In this document: in pieces, positions 29,742 through 39,870 of the stretch
Numbering within the stretch: the stretch's first letter is position 1
Layout: each line of letters starts with the position of its first letter
NCBI RefSeq assembly: GCF_024171735.1
Contig: NZ_JAMTCH010000003.1
Location: forward strand, 360,841-424,840
Direction of reading: 5' to 3'
Length of the DNA: 64,000 nt
DNA from: Prauserella alba
GTDB lineage: Bacteria > Actinomycetota > Actinomycetes > Mycobacteriales > Pseudonocardiaceae
Program-made: the position numbers and the translations under genes
The notes under the pieces: model-generated
What the model saw: only the letters and a program-made list of their open reading frames with translations
The model's database searches: none
Told to the model about the DNA's origin: nothing

Positions 29742-30629
29742 ATGGCCAACAAGGCCCAACTCATTGAGGCGCTCGGCGAGCGCCTGGGCGACAAGAAGGT
29801 CGCCACGCAGGCCGTCGACAATCTCGTCGACATCATCATTCGGACGGTCAACAAGGGCGAAAAGGTGAACATCACCGGTTTCGGTGTGTTCGAGAAGCGC
29901 GCCCGCGCCGCCCGCACCGCGCGGAACCCGCGTACCGGCGAGACCGTCCGCGTGAAGAAGACCAACGTCCCGGCCTTCCGCGCGGGCACCACGTTCAAGG
30001 ATGTGGTGAGCGGCACGAAGAAGCTGCCGAAGGCCACGAAGGCCAAGCCGGTGTCCGGCACCACCGCGCGCGGCACCACCGCCCGTGCCACGACCTCCAC
30101 CGCATCGTCCACGCGCAGCACGACCACCCGTTCGCGCGCGACGACCGCGACCCGTGCCACGGCCACGAAGTCGGCTCCGAAGACCGCGACCAAGTCGACG
30201 GCGTCGAAGACGGCGGCGTCGAAGTCCACGGCGACGAAGTCGGCCCCGAAGACGGCCGCCAAGTCGACCGCGTCGAAGTCGACCGCGAGCAAGGCGACGA
30301 CGGCCAAGTCGACGGCCACCAAGTCGACGGCTGCCAAGTCGACCGCGTCGAAGCCGGCGGCGTCGAAGTCCACGGCCTCGAAGTCCACCGCTGGCAAGTC
30401 CACGGCCAAGAGCGCTACCACGAAGGCAGCCCCGAAGACGGCGTCGAAGTCCACGGCAACCAAGAGCACGACTGCCAAGTCCACGGCGACCAAGAGCACG
30501 GCTGCCAAGAAGCCCGCCACCAAGGCCGCTCCGAAGACCGCGACCAAGACGACGAAGGCGGCAGCCACGCCGGCGAAGACCACCGCCAAGGCGTCCACGA
30601 CGAAGAAGACGGCCGCCAAGAAGAAGTGA
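29742..30629 (+). CDS. hupB: nucleoid protein HU (HupB) with long Lys/Ala/Ser/Thr C-terminal tail
   Basis: Histone-like DNA-binding protein. Residues 1-90 are a canonical HU fold ([30 protein letters not shown]) with the DNA-binding arm [15 protein letters not shown] (about 53-67). The remaining 205 residues are a histone H1-like tail of KST(A/T), KSA and PKTA units. HupB of M. tuberculosis has 214 aa, so this tail is about 80 residues longer. It compacts the chromosome and, in mycobacteria, is regulated by acetylation and phosphorylation of the tail. It has its own promoter and a strong ribosome site, next to leuCD as in mycobacteria. Confidence 0.95.
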   Translation: MANKAQLIEALGERLGDKKVATQAVDNLVDIIIRTVNKGEKVNITGFGVFEKRARAARTARNPRTGETVRVKKTNVPAFRAGTTFKDVVSGTKKLPKATKAKPVSGTTARGTTARATTSTASSTRSTTTRSRATTATRATATKSAPKTATKSTASKTAASKSTATKSAPKTAAKSTASKSTASKATTAKSTATKSTAAKSTASKPAASKSTASKSTAGKSTAKSATTKAAPKTASKSTATKSTTAKSTATKSTAAKKPATKAAPKTATKTTKAAATPAKTTAKASTTKKTAAKKK

Positions 30630-30708
30630 GCCGGCGTGCCGGCTCACGTGGCGCCGGCCGCGCCGCGCGCAGACGGGCCCCGCACCACAGTCCTGGTGCG
30701 GGGCCCGT
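30626..30708 (+). terminator. double hairpin terminator after hupB
   Basis: GTGAGCCGGC (30626-30635) pairs with GCCGGCTCAC (30638-30647), starting within the hupB stop region. A stronger 15-bp perfect stem (30673-30687 with 30694-30708, loop CAGTCC) follows. The pair also faces the convergent mutT1 gene. Confidence 0.8.
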
Positions 30709-30811
30709 CGCTGTGTGGGCGCGTTCGTGGGCCGGTCGTGGCGCGGCGGGACCGAGCGGGACCGGCCGGTGACCGTGCCCGTGGCGTCCGCACAGCGCGG
30801 CGAGATGGCTC

Positions 30812-31759
30812 CTAGACGGCGAGCGGTGTGGCCAGCGCGTTCGACAGGTAGCCCGCCGCGACGAGACGTCCGACCCGGTCGAACGTGAGCTGCCACACCG
30901 AGCCCTTCTTCGCCGCGACACCGTCCGGTTTGGTCCGGGGCAACACCACGCCACCCCGGTCGGCGAGCGTGGCCACGGCGTGCGGGATCACACCGCCCTG
31001 GCTGCACACGACCGAAGTGCCGCCCTCGACCGCCATCTCCACGATGCGGCGCACCGCCCTGTCCGGGTCTGCGGCGAAGATGCGCTCCGACAGCGCGTCG
31101 TCGTGTCCCACCTCGGTGCCGAGGTCCTCGGCGACACCCTGCACGGTCTGCACACAGCGCAGCAAAGGAGCGGACACGACCCGGTCGGGGCCGAACGCGG
31201 CCAGCACCGGTCGCAGAGCCCGCGCCTGGCGTTCCCCCGCATCACTCAGCGGCCGCAGGTCGTCGTCGCCGGTCCAGGTCTCCCGTTTGCCCGCCTTGGC
31301 GTGCCGCACGAGCAGCATCGACGTGACCTGCTGCGGCAGGGCGGCGAACCGCTCGACGACCTCGGCGTCCGAACCGTAGGTCAACAGCCCGGCCGCTACG
31401 TCCGGCGCCGCCCAGCGCAGTTCGTCGACTTCCGAGTTCGCCTCGAATACGCCCTCGCCCGCGCGCGCACTGAAGTAGTCCACCACTTTCCTGCCACGGG
31501 CGATGCGGTATTCGACGCGTTTCAGGAATGCGCGCAGGACGGCGGGGAAGCCCGTTTCCTCCTTGATCTCCCGTACCGCGGCCACGGGCGCGGTTTCACC
31601 GGGGTCGAGATGCCCTTTCGGCAGCGACCAGTCGTCGTAACGCGGCCGGTGGACGACCGCGATCTCGACACCCGGGGACCCGTTCGCGGCCGGGCGCCAG
31701 AGCACCGCCCCCGCAGCGTGGGCGACGATGTGGTCTGCGGCCTCGGTGGTAGTGCTCAC
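30812..31759 (-). CDS. mutT1: MutT1-type Nudix hydrolase fused to a histidine phosphatase
   Basis: A 315-aa two-domain enzyme. The N-terminal Nudix domain has the full box [23 protein letters not shown] (about 47-69). The C-terminal histidine phosphatase (phosphoglycerate mutase-like) domain starts with [11 protein letters not shown] (about 160), the catalytic RHA triplet. In mycobacteria MutT1 hydrolyses 8-oxo-(d)GTP and diadenosine polyphosphates, sanitising nucleotide pools. Its GTG at 31759 overlaps the ppk stop codon, so it is translated from the ppk message by coupling. Gene order ppk-mutT1-hupB is as in M. tuberculosis. Confidence 0.92.
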   Translation of the reverse strand: MSTTTEAADHIVAHAAGAVLWRPAANGSPGVEIAVVHRPRYDDWSLPKGHLDPGETAPVAAVREIKEETGFPAVLRAFLKRVEYRIARGRKVVDYFSARAGEGVFEANSEVDELRWAAPDVAAGLLTYGSDAEVVERFAALPQQVTSMLLVRHAKAGKRETWTGDDDLRPLSDAGERQARALRPVLAAFGPDRVVSAPLLRCVQTVQGVAEDLGTEVGHDDALSERIFAADPDRAVRRIVEMAVEGGTSVVCSQGGVIPHAVATLADRGGVVLPRTKPDGVAAKKGSVWQLTFDRVGRLVAAGYLSNALATPLAV

Positions 31760-33966
31760 CCTGTTGCTCCGTGCTTGCGTAACGTTTCGAGTTGATGGTC
31801 GCGGACTTCGGACGAATCGGCAGGGGAGGGGTGCCACTCGCCGGTCGACGTCAGGATCCAGCACCGAGTGTGCTGGTCCATCGTGGAGCTGAGGATCTCG
31901 TCCAGCTCCGCGGTCAGCCTCGGGTTGTGCACCTGCACGAGCGCTTCGATGCGGCGGTCCAGGTTGCGGTGCATCATGTCGGCGCTGCCGATCCAGTACG
32001 ACTCGGCGGCACGGAAGTGGAAGATCCGCGAGTGCTCGAGGAACCGGCCGAGGATCGAGCGCACCGTGATGTTCTCGCTCAGCCCCGGTACACCGGGCTT
32101 GAGCGTGCAGATGCCGCGCACGATGACCTCGACGGGCACCCCGGCCTGCGACGCGCGGTACAGCCCGTCGACGACCTGTTCGTCGACGAGCGAGTTGCAC
32201 TTGAGGCGGATGCCGGCGGCATGGCCCTGCCTCGCGAGCTCGATCTCTCTGGTGACGTGGTCGAGGATGCCGCGCCGGATACCGCTCGGTGAGGTGAGGA
32301 TGTTGCGGTACGTCGCCTGGTGCGAATAGCCGGTGAGGACGTTGAACAGGTCCGTCAGGTCGGCCCCGATCGCCGGATCCGCGGTGAACAGGCCGAGATC
32401 CTCGTAGTGGCGCGCGGTCTTCGGGTTGTAGTTGCCCGTGCCGATGTGGCAGTAACGGCGGATCGTCGATCCTTCCTGCCGCACGACCAGCGCAACCTTG
32501 CAGTGCGTCTTGAGCCCGACGAGCCCGTAGACCACGTGCACGCCCGAACGCTCGAGCGTGCGTGCCCAGGTGATGTTGGCCTGCTCGTCGAAGCGCGCCT
32601 TGATCTCGACGAGCGCGACGACCTGCTTACCCGCCTCGGCGGCGTCGATGAGCGCGTCGACGATCGGTGAGTCGCCGGAGGTGCGGTACAGCGTCTGTTT
32701 GATCGCCAGCACCTTGTCGTCGGCGGCGGCCTGCTCGATGAACCGCTGCACGCTCGTGGAGAACGAGTCGTACGGGTGGTGCACCAGCACGTCGCCGTCC
32801 CGAAGGGTCGAGAACACGCTCTTGGGCGTTTCCCGTTCACCGAACGACGGTGGCGTCGCGGGGACGAACGGGCGGTCCTTGAGTTCCTGCCGGTCCAGCG
32901 GCAGCAACTGGGTCAGGCACGACAGGTCCAGCAGCCCAGGAACCTCGACGACGTCGCGCGGGTCGACCTCGAGTTCACGCAGCAGGAGTTCGAGCATGTG
33001 CTCGCTCATGTCCCGGGAGACCTCGAGGCGCACGGGCGGGCCGAACCGGCGTTGCGCGAGTTCCCGTTCGAGCGCCTGCAGCAGGTCCTCGTCCCGGTCC
33101 TCCTCGACCTCGAAGTCGGCGTTGCGGGTGACGCGGAACGCGTGGTGCTCGATGACCTCCATGCCGGAGAACAGCTCGCCCAGGTGGGCCGCGATCAGCT
33201 CCTCCAAAGGGAGGAACGTGGCGGTGCGGCTGTCCCGCTCCGGCTCGGTGCGGACCAGTCGGGGGACGTTGTTCGGCACCTTCACCCGCGCGAACCGTTC
33301 GGTGCCCTCGGCGGGATCGCGCACCGTGACGGCGAGGTTGAGCGAGAGCCCCGAGATGTACGGGAACGGGTGCGCGGGGTCGACTGCCAGCGGCGTGAGC
33401 ACCGGGAAGATCTGCTCCCGGAAGTACCGCGACAGCCGCTCGTGGTCCGCCTCGTCCAAACCGGACCATGACACGATGTGGATGCCCTCGGCCGCCAGCG
33501 CCGGCCGCACCCGCTCCTCGAAGGCGGCGTTGTGCCGCCCGACGAGCTCCTGGTTGCGCTTGGCGATGTGGGAGAGCTGCTCCCGCGGCGTCAGTCCGTC
33601 CGCACTGCGTACGGACAGGCCGGTCTCGTCCCTGCGTTTCAGGCCCGCGACCCGGACCATGTAGAACTCATCCAAATTGGACGAGAAGATGGCGAGGAAC
33701 TTGGTCCGCTCCAGCAGGGGCTGGGACTCGTCCTCGGCAAGCGCGAGTACCCGGGCGTTGAAGTCCTGCCACGAGAGTTCCCGGTTGAAATACCGGTTGT
33801 CCGGCAGTTCGTCCGGACTGCGGTCGGTCGCCGTCGCGGCGGGCAGCGCGGCCGGCAGAGCGTGGCCCGCGGCGTCGGCGACGTTCGCCTCCGGCGGAGG
33901 CTCGGTGGTCACCCGCCTCGCTTCCGGAGAGCTCGCAGCGGCTGGGGTGCTCTCGTCGTTGCTCAC
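31756..33966 (-). CDS. ppk1: polyphosphate kinase Ppk1
   Basis: Reversible transfer of the ATP gamma-phosphate to polyphosphate chains. It is 736 aa. After a disordered, Ala/Pro/Glu-rich leader of about 55 residues come [19 protein letters not shown] (N domain), [19 protein letters not shown], the catalytic His region [32 protein letters not shown], and the C-terminal phospholipase D-like domains. GTG 33966 lies 6 nt after GACAAT, suggesting leaderless translation; the longer upstream frame is not convincing. mutT1 overlaps its stop. Confidence 0.95.
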   Translation of the reverse strand: MSNDESTPAAASSPEARRVTTEPPPEANVADAAGHALPAALPAATATDRSPDELPDNRYFNRELSWQDFNARVLALAEDESQPLLERTKFLAIFSSNLDEFYMVRVAGLKRRDETGLSVRSADGLTPREQLSHIAKRNQELVGRHNAAFEERVRPALAAEGIHIVSWSGLDEADHERLSRYFREQIFPVLTPLAVDPAHPFPYISGLSLNLAVTVRDPAEGTERFARVKVPNNVPRLVRTEPERDSRTATFLPLEELIAAHLGELFSGMEVIEHHAFRVTRNADFEVEEDRDEDLLQALERELAQRRFGPPVRLEVSRDMSEHMLELLLRELEVDPRDVVEVPGLLDLSCLTQLLPLDRQELKDRPFVPATPPSFGERETPKSVFSTLRDGDVLVHHPYDSFSTSVQRFIEQAAADDKVLAIKQTLYRTSGDSPIVDALIDAAEAGKQVVALVEIKARFDEQANITWARTLERSGVHVVYGLVGLKTHCKVALVVRQEGSTIRRYCHIGTGNYNPKTARHYEDLGLFTADPAIGADLTDLFNVLTGYSHQATYRNILTSPSGIRRGILDHVTREIELARQGHAAGIRLKCNSLVDEQVVDGLYRASQAGVPVEVIVRGICTLKPGVPGLSENITVRSILGRFLEHSRIFHFRAAESYWIGSADMMHRNLDRRIEALVQVHNPRLTAELDEILSSTMDQHTRCWILTSTGEWHPSPADSSEVRDHQLETLRKHGATG

Positions 33967-34018
33967 GCACGCATTGTCCACCACCACCGGGCCCGATGGG
34001 CAGGTCCGGTCGGCAGGT

Positions 34019-34780
34019 TTAACCCTCCCGACGGTGCGCCGCCGCCGCGACGGCACCTGCCCGTCCCAGCAGGTCGGTGGTGCCCGGGCCGAGACCGAGC
34101 GTGCGGGCGTGGCGCAGGTCGGACGCGGTGTCGACGTCGGCGCGCAGCGACGGCGCCGCGGCGGTCACCGCGACCGCTCCCGAACGCGCGTGCGCGTGGG
34201 CCGAACCGGGCCCGAAGGCGGGTGCCAGCGGCCGACCCGGTGCCGACAGCAACAGCGTGGTGCCGGTTCCGTGCCGGTCGGCGACGTAGGCCCGGCGGCC
34301 GTCGGCCTCGGCGAGTGCCGCCACGAGATCGGAACTGCGCAGCGCCGGGAGGTCGGCCTGCAACGCCCCGACGACATCGCCCGTCCCGCGTGTGCCACTC
34401 GTCCCGCCCGCGCAGCCCGACCCCGGCCGCCCGGTGGTGAGGGTGGCGCGGACGAGCCGTTCGGCCGTGAGCAGGGCGGTGTTCAGATCCCGTGCGCCGC
34501 GGTCGTCGATCACATCGGCACCCAGATCGGCCAGCGATGCGAGCCCGTCGACGTCACGTGTGACGACCACCACGCGGCCGACGCCGGGCGTATCGAGGGC
34601 CGCCGACACCGTGTCCCTGGCCAGTGCGAGCACCAGCGACGTGTGCATCTCGGCGCCCCTCATCGCACCGTCACCGGGAGAACCAGGCGAAACGGGCGAG
34701 GCGAGTGCTCCGCGGAGCCGGGATTTGCCGACGTGCGGCGGCTTCATCGGCACGAGGAGTGTGACGGTCACATCGGTCAT
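34019..34780 (-). CDS. fbiD: phosphoenolpyruvate guanylyltransferase FbiD (CofC family)
   Basis: A 253-aa nucleotidyltransferase of the CofC family, making the GTP-derived phosphoenolpyruvate intermediate of coenzyme F420 biosynthesis (Rv2983 in mycobacteria, next to ppk as here). The nucleotide-binding start reads [15 protein letters not shown] (about 8-22), followed by VVVVTRD and the catalytic [13 protein letters not shown] (about 140). An insert of about 25 Gly/Ser/Thr residues interrupts the centre. ATG 34780 gives the expected N-terminus. The gene is divergent from plsC. Confidence 0.85.
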   Translation of the reverse strand: MTDVTVTLLVPMKPPHVGKSRLRGALASPVSPGSPGDGAMRGAEMHTSLVLALARDTVSAALDTPGVGRVVVVTRDVDGLASLADLGADVIDDRGARDLNTALLTAERLVRATLTTGRPGSGCAGGTSGTRGTGDVVGALQADLPALRSSDLVAALAEADGRRAYVADRHGTGTTLLLSAPGRPLAPAFGPGSAHAHARSGAVAVTAAAPSLRADVDTASDLRHARTLGLGPGTTDLLGRAGAVAAAAHRREG

Positions 34781-34855
34781 CTTCGCGCATCTCTCGTGGT
34801 CCGGCGCCTGTGGGAGGATCGACCGCCGTAGCGTGGAAGTGTGCGAGGAGGAGTC

Positions 34856-35554
34856 TTGGCGGATCGCGAGAAGGGCGGCTTCTGGGTCGGCGCCGCGGCG
34901 GCGTTGTTCTACCCGTTGGCGTACCTGAGCAGGCGGGAGTACCGGAACTTCGAAGGCATTCCCCGGACCGGTCCCGTGCTGCTGGTGATGAACCACGTGT
35001 CACACCTGGATCCGGCCGTCGATGCGGTGTTCGTGCACCAGGCCAAACGGGTGCCGCGGTTCCTCGCCAAGGCGAGCCTCGTGCGCGTCCCGATCTTCGG
35101 CAAGATCATGACCGGCGCCGGCTCGATTCCGGTCGCCCGCGGCACGAGCTCGGCGGGCGACAGCCTCAAGGCGGCACACCAGGCGCTGGAGGACGGCAAG
35201 GTCATCGTGATCTACCCCGAGGGCACGATCACGAAGGACCCCGAGTTCTGGCCGAAGCACTCGCAGACGGGCGTCGCGCGGTTGGCGCTGGCCAACGACG
35301 TACCGGTCATCCCGTGTGCGCGCTGGGGCACGCAGGAGGTCCTCAACGGCTATACGAAGAAATTCCGCCCGCTGCCGCGCAAGACCGTGACCCACGTGGT
35401 GGGGGAGCCGGTGGATCTGAGCGCCTATCGCGACAAGTCCCCGACGCCCGACGTGCTGCGCGAGGTCACCGACCTGCTCATGGCGGAGGTCACCACGCTG
35501 CTGGCCGACATTCGTGGTGAGGAGCCGCCCGCGAAGGCCGGCCGCGATGCCTGA
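34856..35554 (+). CDS. 1-acyl-sn-glycerol-3-phosphate acyltransferase (PlsC family)
   Basis: A 232-aa membrane-associated acyltransferase for phospholipid synthesis. The catalytic NHxxxxD motif is NHVSHLD (about 46-52), and the glycerol-phosphate-binding motif is YPEGTIT (about 121-127). I prefer TTG 34856, giving [12 protein letters not shown], because AGGAGG lies 6 nt upstream. GTG 34841 is the alternative, sitting 6 nt after TAGCGT and possibly leaderless. It overlaps gpsA by 8 nt, linking two steps of glycerophospholipid synthesis in one operon. Confidence 0.9.
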   Translation: MADREKGGFWVGAAAALFYPLAYLSRREYRNFEGIPRTGPVLLVMNHVSHLDPAVDAVFVHQAKRVPRFLAKASLVRVPIFGKIMTGAGSIPVARGTSSAGDSLKAAHQALEDGKVIVIYPEGTITKDPEFWPKHSQTGVARLALANDVPVIPCARWGTQEVLNGYTKKFRPLPRKTVTHVVGEPVDLSAYRDKSPTPDVLREVTDLLMAEVTTLLADIRGEEPPAKAGRDA

Positions 35555-36605
35555 ACACCCGGGACGCCCCGACGGCGCAGGACCGGCGCGGCAGCGGGCC
35601 GTGCGGACGGTGACGGTGCTCGGTTCGGGTTCGTGGGGCACGACGTTCGCGAAGATCCTGGCCGACGCGGGCACCGACGTCACGATGTGGGCGCGCAGGC
35701 CCGAGGTGGCTGCCGAGATCGCCGAGCAGCACACGAACTCCGGGTACCTGCCCGGTGTGGTGCTGCCGGGCAACCTCACCGCGACGTCGGACGCCGCCGC
35801 GGCACTCGACGGCCCCGACGCCGTCGTGCTCGCCGTGCCCAGTCAGAGTCTGCGCGCCAACCTCGGCCGCTGGCGGGAGCTGCTGCCGGCCGACACGATC
35901 CTCGTGAGCCTGGCGAAAGGCGTCGAGCTGGGCACGCTCAAGCGCATGAGCGAGGTCATCGGTGAGATCGCCGGTGTCGCCGAGGACTCCGTCGTCGTCG
36001 TGGCGGGGCCGAACCTGGCCAAGGAGATCGCCGCGGGCCAGCCCGCGGCGGGCGTGTTCGCGTGCGGCGACCACGATCGCGCGGTCGCCGTGCAGGAGGC
36101 GGCGTTCACGTCGTACTTCCGGCCGTACACCAACACCGATGTCGTCGGCAGCGAACTCGCGGGCGCCTGCAAGAACGTCGTAGCGCTCTCGTGCGGTATC
36201 GCGGCCGGACTCGGCTTCGGCGCCAACACCGTCGCGACGCTCATCACCCGCGGGCTGGCCGAGACGGCGCGACTGGGCGCGAAACTGGGCGCCGACCCGA
36301 TGACCTTCGCGGGCCTGGCGGGCGTCGGCGACATGGTGGCCACGTGTTCCTCGCCGTTGTCGCGGAACCGCACGTTCGGCGAGCGCATCGGCCGCGGCGA
36401 GACCATCGAGCAGGCGCAGGAGGCCGTGGGCGGCCAGGTCGCCGAGGGTGTCATGTCGTGCCGCTCGATCCGTGACCTGGCCCACCGTGCCGGTGTCGAC
36501 ATGCCGATCACGGACGCGATGTACCGCGTGTGCCACGAGGGCATCGACCCCGTGACCGTCGGCGCCGAACTCCTCGGACGGGAGCAGAAGCCCGAGCGCA
36601 TGTGA
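35547..36605 (+). CDS. gpsA: NAD(P)-dependent glycerol-3-phosphate dehydrogenase GpsA
   Basis: Reduces dihydroxyacetone phosphate to sn-glycerol 3-phosphate, the backbone for phospholipids. It is 352 aa with an 18-residue N-terminal extension. Motifs: [14 protein letters not shown] (about 27-40) for NAD(P), [10 protein letters not shown] (about 152), the catalytic Lys in [12 protein letters not shown] (about 207-218), and [11 protein letters not shown] and [14 protein letters not shown] in the helical domain. Its ATG lies inside the end of plsC. Order ppk-fbiD-gpsA-ddl is as in M. tuberculosis. Confidence 0.95.
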   Translation: MPEHPGRPDGAGPARQRAVRTVTVLGSGSWGTTFAKILADAGTDVTMWARRPEVAAEIAEQHTNSGYLPGVVLPGNLTATSDAAAALDGPDAVVLAVPSQSLRANLGRWRELLPADTILVSLAKGVELGTLKRMSEVIGEIAGVAEDSVVVVAGPNLAKEIAAGQPAAGVFACGDHDRAVAVQEAAFTSYFRPYTNTDVVGSELAGACKNVVALSCGIAAGLGFGANTVATLITRGLAETARLGAKLGADPMTFAGLAGVGDMVATCSSPLSRNRTFGERIGRGETIEQAQEAVGGQVAEGVMSCRSIRDLAHRAGVDMPITDAMYRVCHEGIDPVTVGAELLGREQKPERM

Positions 36606-36919
36606 GCGTCCGCGACGGCTGGGCACCGGCGCCGGTGCGTGGCCGGTGTGCCGACCCGGTGCACCGGCCACCGCGGGTGTCGCACGTCGCACCCGAGGTT
36701 TCATTCCGTGGAATCGGCTTGACGCTCCACGGCAGGGCTGGTTCTCTTGCAGATGTGCTGACGCAGAACGTATCCGCGCCACGGCGACCGCTCATCGGTC
36801 GCCGCGGTACGTGCTGCGCGCCTTGTTGTCGCTGTTGCCGGTGACCTCCGAGTCCGCACCGCAACCGCTCGACGTCTCTTCGACGATTCCCTCTCGACAG
36901 CAAGGATTCCTGCACGCCC
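36606..36919. other. intergenic region upstream of the cysteine dioxygenase gene
   Basis: No gene in 314 nt. It holds a GC-rich imperfect repeat after gpsA, a perfect 12-bp dyad ATTCCGTGGAAT (36703-36714), and a TTGACG box at 36719-36724 with only a weak -10 about 17 bp on. The dyad beside a -35 box could be an operator of the dioxygenase gene. Confidence 0.4.
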
Positions 36920-37435
36920 ATGTTCGCCGTTCCCGAGAACACCGTCGCCCTGCCCGAATCGGCCGCCCGCGCCGCACGGCACCCCGTCCGTGTCGCCCGC
37001 GACTACGCGCTCGACCGTGACCGGTGGCGCACGATGTTGCGCTATGACCCGGACGAGCGGTTCGCTGCGCTGATCGATCGCGCAGGCGACGACGAGGTGT
37101 GGTTGCTGAGCTGGCTGCCTGGCCAGTTCACCGGCGTGCACGACCACGGCTTCGCCACCGGAGCGTTCACCGTGGTGTCCGGCACGCTCATCGAAACCGT
37201 CAGGCGCAGGCCCGCCGGTGAGTACGCGGGAACCGGCGCGGCCGGGCAGGCGGCCGCCGAGGTGCACACACTCGGCCAGGGCCAGTCCCGCGTGTTCGGT
37301 CCCGGGTACGTGCACGAGGTCCGCAACGACGGTCCGGATCCGGCCATCAGTGTGCACGTCTACCGCGCCGAGGGACGCACCGTCCGGCCGGTCCACGTCG
37401 ACCCGTTCGCCGGAATCGTGTCCGAACCCGGCTGA
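36920..37435 (+). CDS. cysteine dioxygenase type I family protein
   Basis: A 171-aa cupin iron enzyme that oxidises cysteine to cysteine sulfinate. The facial three-His site is visible: His74 and His76 in GVHDHGFATGAF, and His132 in GYVHEVRN. Length and PGQFTGVHDH match bacterial CDO (YubC type); the related 3-mercaptopropionate dioxygenases cannot be excluded. It starts at ATG 36920 with AAGGA upstream. It follows gpsA and is convergent with the PNPOx gene across two blocks of 21-bp repeats. Confidence 0.88.
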   Translation: MFAVPENTVALPESAARAARHPVRVARDYALDRDRWRTMLRYDPDERFAALIDRAGDDEVWLLSWLPGQFTGVHDHGFATGAFTVVSGTLIETVRRRPAGEYAGTGAAGQAAAEVHTLGQGQSRVFGPGYVHEVRNDGPDPAISVHVYRAEGRTVRPVHVDPFAGIVSEPG

Positions 37436-37452
37436 CTCACCCCTTCCTCGCG

Positions 37453-37536
37453 TGTCCTGCACTCCTGCACGCGTGTCCTGCACTCGGTCGGCCGAGTTCT
37501 GCATCCGGACAACCGGGATTCGAATTCGGACGGCCG
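37453..37536. repeat. four-copy 21-bp repeat array after the CDO gene
   Basis: Units start at 37453, 37474, 37495 and 37516. The first two begin TGTCCTGCACTC, the others diverge to AGTTCTGCATCCGGAC and GGATTCGAATTCGGAC. It starts 17 nt after the CDO stop. The unit matches 45013-45054. Confidence 0.8.
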
Positions 37537-37600
37537 TGCCAGGGCGCGCTGTGGGCAGCGCCAGGCCGGCGGGTGGCCGCCTCGACGTGTGAACGACGTC

Positions 37601-37711
37601 GAATGCAGGACGCGCGGGGCGCAGTCGCGCGACAGCGCGGCGTTGAGGGGCGGTGGTCGGGTGACGGGCGAGTGCAGAACACGCGGTACTGAGTGCAGGA
37701 CACGCGGTCAG
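37601..37711. repeat. 21-bp repeats in inverted orientation, reaching the PNPOx stop codon
   Basis: One unit (GAATGCAGGACGCGCGG) starts at 37601; two adjacent units (GAGTGCAGAACACGCGG and GAGTGCAGGACACGCGG) start at 37670 and 37691. They are reverse complements of the 37453 type, so the convergent gap carries the family in both orientations. The last unit contains the PNPOx stop codon (37708-37710). Confidence 0.75.
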
Positions 37712-38376
37712 TGGTCGGCGGTTCGTTCGGCGACGTGCGGCGGGACCGGCAGGTCGTCCGGGACGTACGCCGCGGCCCGAGGCGGGTCGAACACGGTGCG
37801 GACGTCGATCACGCCCGCCCACACGTCGTCGCGATCGTCGTCCACGGGCTGTTCGCTCGGATCGCCGCCGCGGATCTTCACCGAGGCCTCGGTCAGGTCG
37901 AGGGCGAGCACCGCGACGCCGGCCAGTTCCTTGGCGTCCGGGGTGCGGGCGTAATCCCATGAACCGGGTGCGAGGTGCTCGCTGATCACGCGAAGGGCGT
38001 GCTCGCGTTCGGCGTCATCGGTCACCGCGCGGGAGCGGCCGTGCACGACGGCGCAGCGGTAGTTCATCGAGTGGTTGTTCAGCGAGCGCGCGTAGACGAT
38101 GCCGTCGACAATCGTGACCGTGACGCAGACGTCCACGCCGCGGGCGGCGGTGCGCACGTTGCCGGACCCGGTGGAGCCGTGCAGGTAGAGCGTGTCGCCG
38201 TCGCGGCCGTACCCGGTCGGGATGCACAGCGGGGAGTCGCCGGAGACGAGTGCGAGGTGGCAGATCAGACCGGCGTCGAGCACGGCGTGCAACTCCGCGC
38301 GGTCGGTGGCGGCCCGTTGCTGTTTGCGGGTCACTGTGCTGCGGGCGGTGGCGGACAGCGGCGGGGACGTCGTCAT
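37708..38376 (-). CDS. pyridoxamine 5'-phosphate oxidase-related FMN-binding protein
   Basis: A 222-aa protein of the Pyridox_ox_2 (NimA-like) split-barrel group. It shows DRAELHAVLDAGLICHLALV (about 25-44), PTGYGRDGDTLYLHGSTGSGNVR (about 54-76), the FMN-phosphate site, and VVHGRSRAV. These proteins bind flavin; whether this one oxidises pyridoxamine phosphate is unproven. It is divergent from a MocR-type regulator, with a PdxR-like box between, which supports a vitamin B6 link. ATG 38376 is preferred; GTG 38397 is possible. Confidence 0.85.
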   Translation of the reverse strand: MTTSPPLSATARSTVTRKQQRAATDRAELHAVLDAGLICHLALVSGDSPLCIPTGYGRDGDTLYLHGSTGSGNVRTAARGVDVCVTVTIVDGIVYARSLNNHSMNYRCAVVHGRSRAVTDDAEREHALRVISEHLAPGSWDYARTPDAKELAGVAVLALDLTEASVKIRGGDPSEQPVDDDRDDVWAGVIDVRTVFDPPRAAAYVPDDLPVPPHVAERTADH

Positions 38377-38406
38377 GGGCCTGACGATGGTCGACACAGT
38401 GGCATG

Positions 38407-38446
38407 GTGGAATGTCCACAGTCAGGCAAGTTCAGGAGTCCACTTT
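38407..38446. promoter_or_regulatory. PdxR-like boxes between the PNPOx and MocR genes
   Basis: AAAGTGGACTC (minus strand, 38436-38446) matches 10 of 11 positions of the PdxR box I recall from Corynebacterium (AAAGTGG-A/T-CTA). A second GTGGAC lies at 38414-38419 (minus), within the dyad GTGGA-ATG-TCCAC (38407-38419). The GTCCAC repeats are 24 bp apart. Confidence 0.6.
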
Positions 38447-38458
38447 GAAGGGGACGGT

Positions 38459-39859
38459 GTGACCCACGCCGAGGCGACGCCGACACGTGAAACGGCGCTG
38501 CCGGTAACGCTGGACAGAGAATCGCACGTGCCACTGGCCGTGCAGCTCGCCGATGCGCTCCGCGAATCGGCCTCGTCGGGACATCTGCGCGGCGGTGACC
38601 GCCTGCCGTCCACCCGCGCGCTGGCTGGCAGGCTCGGCGTCAGCCGGACCGTCACGGCCGCCGCTTACGAACAGCTGCACGCCGAGGGCTGGATCGTCGG
38701 CAAACACGGTTCCGGCACGTACGTCACGACGTCACCGCCGAGCGCCCGTCCCGAACACCGTTCCGCGGCCGCGCGGGACGAGCTGCCGCCGGGCAGGCTC
38801 GCCCTGCTGCCCGGGGTGCCGTGGGCGGAAGGCCTGGACCGGTCGGCGTGGCGGCGCGCGTGGCGGGCGGCGTCGGACACTCCTCCCGCTGTGTACCTGT
38901 CCAGGACCGGGCTGGGGGAGTACCGCGAGGTGATCTCCGAACACCTGCTGCGGCACCGCGGACTCGACGCGGGTACCGAGTCGGTACTGGCCACCGGGGG
39001 TACGACGGCCGCGGTCATCGAACTCGCGGCGGCCGTGCTGGCCCCCGGCGATCTCGTCGCCGTCGAAGAACCGGGGTATCAGCGCGCGGTGCAGGCGTTC
39101 TCCCGCGCGGGTATGCGCGTCGCGGGTGTGCCGGTGGACGAGGAGGGACTGCGCACCGACCGCATCCCGCCGGGAGCGCGGGTCGTGTACTGCTCGCCGG
39201 CGCACCAGTACCCGATGGGCTGCCGGATGAGCGCCTCCCGTCGTGTCGAGCTCGCCGAGCTGGCCAGAGATCGGGATTTCCTCGTCGTGGAGGACGACTA
39301 CGACGGGGAGCTGCGCTACGACGTCGCCCCGCTGCCGTTGCTGGCCTCGCTCGCCCCGGACGTCGTCGTGCACCTGGGCACCACGAGCAAGATCCTCACA
39401 CCCACGTTGGGTGCGGGCTGGATGGTCGCGCCGCCCTCGGTGACGCGGGCCGTGCTCGAACACCGCGACCTGACCGGCACGCGCCCGTCGCCCGCGGGCC
39501 AGCACGTGGTCGTCGAACTCGCCCGGCACGGCGACCTGGGCAGGCACCTGCGCAGGCTGCGGCGGGAGCTGTCGGACCGCCGGTCGATCCTCGTCGACGC
39601 GTTCGCCACCGCGGGCGTGCCCGTGCTCGGGGACGACGCGGGCGCGCACCTCGTGGTGCCGCTGCCGTCGGCGGAGGACGAACGGGAGCGGATCGCGGCG
39701 GGGAAGCGCCGCGGCGTGCTGCTCGACGGTCTCGCCCGGCACTTCGCGACCGCCCCGACGGCACACGGCGTACTGGTCGGTTACGCCGGGTGCTCGCGGT
39801 CCGAGCTCGCCGAATGCGTGCCGACGCTCGTTGACCTGACCCGGATGCGGCACCGGTAG
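38459..39859 (+). CDS. MocR family regulator (GntR HTH fused to aminotransferase; PdxR type)
   Basis: A 466-aa protein with a GntR winged HTH (about 22-90; LPSTRALAGRLGVSRTVTAAAYEQLHAEGW) joined to a fold-type I aminotransferase domain. The PLP Lys lies in LGTTSKILTPTLGAGW (about 312) and the partner Asp in VVEDDYDGELRYD. MocR regulators sense PLP or PLP-bound amino acids; PdxR members control vitamin B6 genes. GTG 38459 has GAAGGGG upstream. It is divergent from the PNPOx gene, probably its target. Confidence 0.92.
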   Translation: MTHAEATPTRETALPVTLDRESHVPLAVQLADALRESASSGHLRGGDRLPSTRALAGRLGVSRTVTAAAYEQLHAEGWIVGKHGSGTYVTTSPPSARPEHRSAAARDELPPGRLALLPGVPWAEGLDRSAWRRAWRAASDTPPAVYLSRTGLGEYREVISEHLLRHRGLDAGTESVLATGGTTAAVIELAAAVLAPGDLVAVEEPGYQRAVQAFSRAGMRVAGVPVDEEGLRTDRIPPGARVVYCSPAHQYPMGCRMSASRRVELAELARDRDFLVVEDDYDGELRYDVAPLPLLASLAPDVVVHLGTTSKILTPTLGAGWMVAPPSVTRAVLEHRDLTGTRPSPAGQHVVVELARHGDLGRHLRRLRRELSDRRSILVDAFATAGVPVLGDDAGAHLVVPLPSAEDERERIAAGKRRGVLLDGLARHFATAPTAHGVLVGYAGCSRSELAECVPTLVDLTRMRHR

Positions 39860-39870
39860 GGTGACCGGTC

